A stretch of 11,661 nucleotides of DNA. Origin: CAYLNK01 sp964384675 (GTDB lineage: Bacteria > Acidobacteriota > Thermoanaerobaculia > UBA5066). Below, piece by piece: positions 6,505-11,661 of the stretch. The stretch covers positions 1-11,661 of the forward strand of contig CAYLNK010000212.1 in assembly GCA_964384675.1 (NCBI GenBank), written 5' to 3'. How positions within the stretch are numbered: position 1 is the stretch's first letter; every line of letters begins with the position of its first letter. The position numbers were made by a program, and so were the translations under genes. The notes beneath the pieces are model-generated. The model made no database searches and was not told the origin of the DNA. It saw only the letters and a program-made list of their open reading frames with translations.

Positions 6505-7242
6505 ATGATCGTCCGGGACTCGTTCCGGGACCTGGTCACGCCGACCGGCCCGATGCGAACCTACGTCTACGAGCCCGCCGGAGGCCGCCCATTCCCCGGC
6601 GTCCTCCTCTACTCGGAGATCTTCCAGCAGACCGCGCCGGTCCGGAGGCTCGCCGTGCAGCTCGCAGGACACGGCTTCGTCGTGATGGTGCCGGAGATCT
6701 ACCACGAGCACGAGCCGCCCGGCACGGTCCTCGGCTACGACGACGCCGGCAAGGAGAAGGGGAACGCCTACAAGTGGGCGACGCCCCTCTCCACGTTCGA
6801 CGCCGACGCGCGGGTCGTGCTCGACGCGCTGAAGGCGCACCCGTCGTGCAACGGCCGCCTCGGGACGATCGGCTTCTGCATCGGCGGGCACCTCGCCTTC
6901 CGCGCGGCGCTCGACCCCGAGGTGCTCGCCGCCTGCTGCTTCTTCCCGACCGACCTCCACACCGGGACGCTCGGGGCGGGACGCGACGCCGACACTCTTG
7001 CCCGGGCGGGAGAGATCCGCGGGGAGCTGCTGATGATCTGGGGCCGCCAGGACCCGCACATCCCGTGGGACGGGCGGGTCGCGATCCACCGGGCGCTCGA
7101 GAGCGCCGGCACGAGGTACACGTGGCACGAGCTCAACGCCGAGCACGCCTTCATGCGCGACGAGGGGTCGCGTTTCGATCCCTCCGTGGCCCGTCTCTCG
7201 ATGGGCCTCGCGCTCGAGGTGCTTCGGCGGGTGCTCGGTTGA
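6505..7242 (+). CDS. Dienelactone hydrolase family protein
   Basis: A 245-residue alpha/beta-hydrolase of the dienelactone hydrolase family, probably cytoplasmic since no signal peptide is seen. The nucleophile is Cys125 in GFCIGGH (123-129), matching the family's G-x-C-x-G-G elbow. Asp183 in GRQDPHIP and His214 in AEHAFMRD complete the triad, and Glu38 in LLYSEIFQ sits where family members carry the glutamate that activates the cysteine. The N-terminal GPMRTYVYEPAG and PGVLLYSEIFQ strands are also typical. Classic members open lactone rings in chlorocatechol degradation, but most relatives have unknown ester or lactone substrates, and nothing nearby points to aromatic catabolism. The gene begins 4 bases after the hydroxylase stop, with GGAGAG 8 bases before the ATG, so it should be co-transcribed. 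Confidence 0.9.
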   Translation: MIVRDSFRDLVTPTGPMRTYVYEPAGGRPFPGVLLYSEIFQQTAPVRRLAVQLAGHGFVVMVPEIYHEHEPPGTVLGYDDAGKEKGNAYKWATPLSTFDADARVVLDALKAHPSCNGRLGTIGFCIGGHLAFRAALDPEVLAACCFFPTDLHTGTLGAGRDADTLARAGEIRGELLMIWGRQDPHIPWDGRVAIHRALESAGTRYTWHELNAEHAFMRDEGSRFDPSVARLSMGLALEVLRRVLG

Positions 7243-10013
7243 GGCGCGTCCTCCTCGCGGCGCTCCTGGTTTCCAGGTCACTCGGTGCCGACGAGCCGAC
7301 CGTCGCGCCGGCGCCGAAGCCGATCGTCCCCTCCCCTGCCGCCGCCACGCGCCTCGAGCTTCCCGCCGGCGAGCGCGTCGTCGACTTCGAGGTCTCCCCG
7401 CGGGGAGGAGAGGCGGCCGTGCTGGTGAAGCGCGGGGACGCGTACGACCTCCGCCTCTGGCCGCTCGGCGGCGCGACGGCCGCGTCCGTCTGGACGTCGC
7501 CGGCCGGCCTGACGCCGCGATCCGTCACGTGGCACCCGGCGGCGGAACGGACCGTCTTCGTCCTCGGGACCCGCGGCGCCGGCGGCGAGATCCTGCGCGT
7601 GAGCGGCAGCGGCCCGGCCTGGCAGGAGAAGGTGATCCTCCGCTCGAAGACGGCGCTCCGGCGGCTCTGCGTCGGACCACGCCCCTTCCAGGGCATCGAG
7701 GCGGCCGGGAAGCTCGTCGTGAGGCACCGCGTCTTCTACGGGGCGGCGGGCCCCGGCGGGACGTATTCGATCCGCTCGGTGGCCGAGCACGGTGACGCCG
7801 AGATCCAGGTCGTGGGGCCGAAGGCCTCCATCACCGGCAACGAGGACGGCCACGCCAGCGACATCGTCGCCGCGTCCGCGCTCCCCCTCGGCTTCCATCC
7901 GGGTGGGCACCTCCTCCTGTGGGAGGACGGGCAGAAGGCGTTCCACGTCGCCACGTACCACTTCGCCTCGTGGCAGGGCTCGGCGCGCCTCTTCTCCGGG
8001 AAGCTGTCGGGCGGGACCGTCACCTCGCTGCCCAACGGTCTCGGCGTCGTGCATTGGCGCTCCGGGAGACCCGGCGTCGACGTGGTGCTGGACCGCGGCG
8101 AGACCGTCCTCCCGCGCCTCCCCGGCGTGACGCTCACGTCGTCGCCGTCCCTCGCGCCTGACGGCAGGGGGCTCGTCGGGCTGAGCGAGGACGGCGGACG
8201 CCACGTGCTCCGGTACGAGCTCCTCGACGTCCCGCTCGCCGACGTGGCGAACGCCTGGATGTTCGTGGAGGGGAAGGACGACCGCGAGCGCTACGAGAAG
8301 GCGGGCGGACTCTTCCGGACGATCCGGCGCGAGGGCGAGATGACGAACGACCAGCTCTACTCGCTCTACGACACCGAGATGTACCGGTGCGGCGGCTACG
8401 ACTCGACGACGCCGACCCGTCCGTACCTCGTCACCACCGACCTCTTCTGGGAGGTCTTCGCGGCCGCCTATCAGGGACTCTTCATCGTGAGCGAGCGCCA
8501 GCAGGCGGTGCCGGCGTTCTGGGCTTTCGTCGAGCGCGCGGCGGCCTCTCTCCAGCCCGGACACCTCCGCGACGCGTTCACGGCCGCGGCAGCGCTCCGG
8601 TCGGGCAAGGCCGACCCCGAGACGGCCCGGATCCGCGGACAGAAGACCGCGACCTCGTCCGTCACAGGCAAGCCGTTCGAGTTCGGCGAGACGAAGCCCC
8701 GCGGCCACTACACGGGCCGCGAGGCCTCGCGCGCCTACTTCATGGCGTTCCGCTACCTGACGGAGGTGACCCGGCAGCTGCCCGACGCGGACCTCGCCGG
8801 ACTGAAGGCGCTCGCGCCCGAGGTCCGGAAGGACGCCGCCACCTGGATCGCGGCGTACGAGCCGTTCCTCGCCCCGTCGCGGGCGCCCTCGCTCCTCGCG
8901 GAGGGTGGCACCCGGCCCGCCTACCTGAAGCGCCCCATCGAGAGGCCGGTCCTCTTCCCGCTCGCCTGGGGCTTCGACAACGAGGTGCTCCTCTCCACGG
9001 TGTTCCACCCGGACTGGCCCGCCGCCGAGCAGGTGAAAGGACCCAAAGGGGCACGCCTCCTGCCGTCGAGCCTCGACGTGGCGGCCGCGCTCGGGAGCCG
9101 GCTCGCCGAGAGCCTCCTCGCCGGCGAGATGGCGAGCTACCCGGCGCTGAAGCCCGTCCTCGCGGGCCTTTCGGCGCGGGCGCCCCGCGCTCCGGCCGGC
9201 ACCCTGTACGACCGCTGGATCTCCGCGCTCGCCGTCCAGTGGGCCGACGACGCTCTCTCGGGCGCTCTCCCGGCCGCTCGGGAGCTGTGGGGCGCCAAGC
9301 GCCTCCAGACGGGCCTCGCCTCCTGGACCACGCTTCGCCACGCCACGGTCCTGGTGAACGAGCGCACCGCCGCCGAGTGCGGCGAGGGGGGCTTCGAGGA
9401 GATCGTCCTCGAGACGCCGCACGGCGCCGTGGAGCCGGACCCCGCCACCTTCGAGGTGATCGGCGGGCTATTCGACGCGGCCGCGGAGCGCGTGAAGGGG
9501 ATGGCGCTCTCGGGCAAGCTCGAGGACGAGCCCGTGAGACAGGGGATCCTGAAGCGGCTCGCCGAGAGCGCGGCGAAGACACGTCTCTTCGGAAGCCTGG
9601 CCCGCAAGCAGGCGCGGGGCGAGGCTCTCTCGCCCGTCGAGTACGACGAGATCCTCTTCGTCGGCCGCGCGGCGGAGCACAACTTCCTGGTCTTCAACAG
9701 CCTCGCGAACGAAGAGCTCGCGCTCTCGACGCCCGAGCCGATATCCAAGGTCGTCGACGTGGCCGGCGGCGGCGTGGCCCCGTATCTCCTCGCGGGGGTC
9801 GGTCTTCCCCTCCAGTGGGATTTCATCCTGCCGTTCCAGGGACGGCGCCAGATCGTGAAGGGGTCGATCTACTCGTTCCACGAGCGGTCGTCTCCGGCGC
9901 TCCTCGACGACGCGGCCTGGCGGGCGACGCTGGCGAAGGAGCCGCGCCCGGCCTGGATCTCGCCGTTCCTGACGCCGGTCCCGTCGACGTGCCCGCCGCG
10001 AAGCCCCTTCTAG
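7239..10013 (+). CDS. Exported DUF3160-family protein with N-terminal propeller-like region (924 aa)
   Basis: A large protein of unknown function. A start at TTG 7239, overlapping the previous TGA as TTGA, gives a signal peptide (RRVLLAALLVSRSLGA, cleavage near residue 17). Residues about 35-335 show repeated strand units such as VDFEVSPRGGEAAVLVKR, SVTWHPAAERTVFVLG and SPSLAPDGRGLVGLSEDG, resembling TolB/WD40-like propeller blades. From about 345 onward it matches features I associate with DUF3160: TRPYLVTTDLFWEVF (393-407), LPSSLDVAAALGS (608-620), LASWTTLRHATVL (693-705), AAECG (711-715), HGAVEPDPATFEVIGGL (728-744) and PEPISKVVDVA (832-842), then GVGLPLQWDFILPF and KGSIYSFHE. It is probably periplasmic or surface-located; no catalytic motif is recognised. 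The Pro-rich last residues are encoded inside the overlap with the next gene. The start codon is the least sure part. Confidence 0.8.
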   Translation: MRRVLLAALLVSRSLGADEPTVAPAPKPIVPSPAAATRLELPAGERVVDFEVSPRGGEAAVLVKRGDAYDLRLWPLGGATAASVWTSPAGLTPRSVTWHPAAERTVFVLGTRGAGGEILRVSGSGPAWQEKVILRSKTALRRLCVGPRPFQGIEAAGKLVVRHRVFYGAAGPGGTYSIRSVAEHGDAEIQVVGPKASITGNEDGHASDIVAASALPLGFHPGGHLLLWEDGQKAFHVATYHFASWQGSARLFSGKLSGGTVTSLPNGLGVVHWRSGRPGVDVVLDRGETVLPRLPGVTLTSSPSLAPDGRGLVGLSEDGGRHVLRYELLDVPLADVANAWMFVEGKDDRERYEKAGGLFRTIRREGEMTNDQLYSLYDTEMYRCGGYDSTTPTRPYLVTTDLFWEVFAAAYQGLFIVSERQQAVPAFWAFVERAAASLQPGHLRDAFTAAAALRSGKADPETARIRGQKTATSSVTGKPFEFGETKPRGHYTGREASRAYFMAFRYLTEVTRQLPDADLAGLKALAPEVRKDAATWIAAYEPFLAPSRAPSLLAEGGTRPAYLKRPIERPVLFPLAWGFDNEVLLSTVFHPDWPAAEQVKGPKGARLLPSSLDVAAALGSRLAESLLAGEMASYPALKPVLAGLSARAPRAPAGTLYDRWISALAVQWADDALSGALPAARELWGAKRLQTGLASWTTLRHATVLVNERTAAECGEGGFEEIVLETPHGAVEPDPATFEVIGGLFDAAAERVKGMALSGKLEDEPVRQGILKRLAESAAKTRLFGSLARKQARGEALSPVEYDEILFVGRAAEHNFLVFNSLANEELALSTPEPISKVVDVAGGGVAPYLLAGVGLPLQWDFILPFQGRRQIVKGSIYSFHERSSPALLDDAAWRATLAKEPRPAWISPFLTPVPSTCPPRSPF

Positions 10014-11380
10014 CGATCGTGCTCGCGGCCCTCGCCGCGACGGAGATCGAAGCCCAGCAAGGCCCGCCGGCGCGGCGGCTCCTCTTCGCCGGCGACGTCC
10101 TCCTGTCGCGGCAGGCGCGGCGGGAGATCGAGCTGACGAAGTCCTCTCCGTGGAAGCGGCTCGCGCCGGCCCTCGCCGGGGCGGACCTCCTGATCGGCAA
10201 CCTCGAGGGCGCGGTCGGCGACGACGCGTCGTGCGCCCCGGCCCGGGACGCCAGCCCCTGCTTCGCCATCCCGCCGGGCCTCGTCCCGCTCCTCTCGCGC
10301 GCGGGCTTCACGGCCGTCACCCACGAGAACAACCACGCGGGCGACCTCGGCCCCGCGGGCCGCGCGGCGACGTCCCGCGCCCTCGAGGAAGCGGGCGTCT
10401 CGCCGCTGACGTTCGAGACGTCGCCCCGCTTCTTCCGGGTCGGAGACGAGACGGTCGCCGTGATCGCGCTCTCGCTGGTCCCGGGGCGCGACGGCGAGGC
10501 CCAGACCCTTCCGTCCACGGCGCTGGCGCAGAAGCTCCGCCTCGCCTCCCGGCTCGCGGGCGTCGTCGTCGTCTCCGTCCACTGGGGCGAGCAGCTCCTG
10601 ACGTGGCCGTCGGACCGGCAGCGCGAGGCGGCTCGCTGGCTCGTCGCCCACGGGGCGTCGCTCGTGGTGGGACACCATCCGCACGTGGTCCAGGCGGCCG
10701 AGTGCGTGGACGACCGACCCGTCTTCTTCTCGCTGGGCAACCACGTCTTCGACCAGAAGTACCCGGAGACCAAGCAGGGACTGGTGGCCGACTGTGCCCT
10801 CGCCGGCGGAAGGCTCACCTGCGCCGGCCTCGCCACCGCCACCGCGGCCGGCTCCTCGTTCCCGGAGCCGCGCGGCGAGGACGTGGCGACGCGGACCGCG
10901 CTGTCGCACTGCCCGGTCCCGCTGAACGCGGCGTTCCGCGCCGGTGACGTGACTCTCCGCCCGCTCGCGGGCGCGACCGCCGATCGGCTGGTGCTCGAGG
11001 CGCGACGCGACGGCCGAGCCGTGTGGCGCTCGCGGCCGGCTCACCTCCTCTCGCTCGAGGCGGGACCCGGCTGGCTGCTCGCCCTCGAACGGCATCCCTC
11101 CTCGATCGACCGGGAGACCGGCCCGCGCCCCTACGTCTACGCGGTCGGCCCGCGCGGGCTCGTCGCCCGCTGGCGCGGGTCGGCCCTCGCCTGGCCGCTC
11201 CTCGACGCGACCCTCCTCCCCGACGGGCGGCTCTGCGCGCTCCATCGGGGCGATTCCTTCGTGACGCTCGACCCGGCGTCCACGTCCACGCGGCACGCCG
11301 TCTATTCGTGGAACGGGTTCGGCTTCTCGGGAGCGGAGGAGCCGGCCGCGCTGGAAGCGTGCCGGCGGCTGCTGCCGTAG
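9989..11380 (+). CDS. CapA-like (PGA_cap) metallophosphoesterase family protein, exported
   Basis: A 463-residue protein of the CapA/PGA-cap family, whose fold is related to calcineurin-like metallophosphoesterases and whose founding members act in poly-gamma-glutamate capsule export. GTG 9989 gives a signal peptide (residues 1-23, ending IEAQ) and overlaps the upstream gene by 25 bases. Metal-site motifs appear in order: LLFAGDVLLSRQ (31-42), IGNLEGAV (69-76), NNHAGDLG (114-121), SVHWGEQ (196-202), VGHHPHVVQ (227-235) and FSLGNHVFDQ (247-256). The set is complete, so it may be an active phosphoesterase or peptidase. Beyond about residue 300 a further 160 residues form a beta-rich C-terminal region with no motif I recognise, ending in WNGFGFSG. 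Six or so cysteines (82, 91, 239, 269, 278, 308) could form disulfides after export. There is no other capsule gene nearby, so a capsule role is doubtful. Confidence 0.85.
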   Translation: MPAAKPLLAIVLAALAATEIEAQQGPPARRLLFAGDVLLSRQARREIELTKSSPWKRLAPALAGADLLIGNLEGAVGDDASCAPARDASPCFAIPPGLVPLLSRAGFTAVTHENNHAGDLGPAGRAATSRALEEAGVSPLTFETSPRFFRVGDETVAVIALSLVPGRDGEAQTLPSTALAQKLRLASRLAGVVVVSVHWGEQLLTWPSDRQREAARWLVAHGASLVVGHHPHVVQAAECVDDRPVFFSLGNHVFDQKYPETKQGLVADCALAGGRLTCAGLATATAAGSSFPEPRGEDVATRTALSHCPVPLNAAFRAGDVTLRPLAGATADRLVLEARRDGRAVWRSRPAHLLSLEAGPGWLLALERHPSSIDRETGPRPYVYAVGPRGLVARWRGSALAWPLLDATLLPDGRLCALHRGDSFVTLDPASTSTRHAVYSWNGFGFSGAEEPAALEACRRLLP

Positions 11381-11437
11381 ATCGAGGACTCGCGCGCGCA
11401 CCTTTACAACGGCATCCCGGGGGCACAAGTTGTCGAC

Positions 11438-11661
11438 ATGCAGTGTCCGCGCTGCCGGTACGAGCAGGCCGCCGGCTCGGTCGAGTGTCCGCGCTGCGGC
11501 GTCGTCTTCGCCAAGATGGGCGCGCCGACCGTCGCGGTCCCCGGGGCCGCCTCGCCTGCCGCGTTCCCACCCCCGGTCCCGCCCGTCCGCCCGACGTCTA
11601 CCGGCGTCGCTCCGCCTCCGGTCCCACCCCGGGCCGCCGCTCCGGTGCCGCGCCTGGAGAC
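11438..11661 (+). CDS. Zinc-ribbon, proline-rich protein (N-terminal fragment)
   Basis: The first 74 residues of a gene cut by the right edge. It opens with two CxxC knuckles, MQCPRCRYEQ and VECPRCGVVFAKMG (Cys3, Cys6, Cys17, Cys20), a compact zinc ribbon, followed by an Ala/Pro-rich low-complexity linker (about 28-74, with PPPVPPVRP and PPPVPPR). N-terminal ribbons of this kind followed by a disordered linker usually precede a membrane or regulatory domain that would lie outside the window, so the function is unknown. It starts 57 bases after the capA-like stop. That gap holds no hairpin, but TTTACA (11403-11408) resembles a -35 box, without a good -10 at the right distance. GGGGG lies 15 bases before the ATG, too far for a normal ribosome binding site. 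Confidence 0.72.
   Translation, partial: MQCPRCRYEQAAGSVECPRCGVVFAKMGAPTVAVPGAASPAAFPPPVPPVRPTSTGVAPPPVPPRAAAPVPRLE

Noticed and set aside
6505..7242. Aromatic or chlorocatechol degradation cluster
   Set aside because: The dienelactone hydrolase family is broad, and there is no dioxygenase, muconate cycloisomerase or maleylacetate reductase in the window.
7278..9422. 714-codon minus-strand open frame opposite the DUF3160 gene
   Set aside because: Antisense shadow rich in Arg, Gly and Glu without recognisable motifs; the plus-strand frame has signal peptide and family motifs.
8387..9988. Open frame continuous with and upstream of the CapA-like gene
   Set aside because: It overlaps the DUF3160 coding region in another frame and is Arg/Pro-rich nonsense; the CapA signal peptide begins at GTG 9989.
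11403..11431. Promoter before the zinc-ribbon gene (TTTACA at 11403-11408 as -35)
   Set aside because: The hexamers at 16-18 bases distance (such as CAAGTT) match the -10 consensus too poorly to call a promoter.

Overview
The window is very GC-rich (about 70%), densely coded and has strong third-position G/C bias. It comes from a Gram-negative (outer-membrane) bacterium: it encodes an outer-membrane beta-barrel porin, a transmembrane chemoreceptor and two proteins with signal peptides. The gene mix (OmpL/BBP2-like porin, a DUF3160-family protein, a CapA-like phosphoesterase, a zinc-ribbon/proline-rich protein) resembles uncultured Acidobacteriota or Myxococcota-type lineages. This is an inference from gene content; there is no rRNA or other lineage marker here.

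Left part, minus strand (3144 down to 1): a compact chemosensory operon in the order cheW, a short CheW-like protein, a methyl-accepting chemoreceptor, then cheA, which runs off the left edge after its phosphotransfer domain. Gaps between genes are 5, 22 and 18 bases. The receptor has two membrane segments and a large extracytoplasmic domain, but its HAMP linker is nearly absent and its signalling tip departs from the common consensus. A sigma70-like promoter (TTGCGG, 17-base spacer, TAACAT) lies just upstream of cheW.

Middle: diverging from that operon, after an 84-base intergenic region, is a plus-strand gene for an OmpL/BBP2-type porin with a good ribosome binding site. A small GC hairpin follows it.

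Right part, plus strand (4420 to 11380): five genes without meaningful gaps, which look like one transcription unit. They encode a PLP-dependent class I/II aminotransferase, an integral-membrane fatty acid hydroxylase/sterol desaturase-type di-iron protein, a dienelactone hydrolase-family protein, an exported 924-residue DUF3160-family protein with an N-terminal propeller-like region, and an exported CapA/PGA-cap metallophosphoesterase-like protein. The last three junctions are a 4-base gap, a 4-base overlap and a 25-base overlap. The pathway cannot be named from the sequence. After a 57-base gap, a new gene starts with a four-cysteine zinc ribbon and a proline-rich stretch and runs off the right edge.

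I see no tRNA, rRNA, CRISPR array, insertion sequence or phage gene. No non-coding stretch exceeds 84 bases. The most unusual items are the minimal CheW-like protein, the HAMP-poor receptor with a variant tip, and the tightly coupled five-gene cluster containing the DUF3160 and CapA-like proteins.
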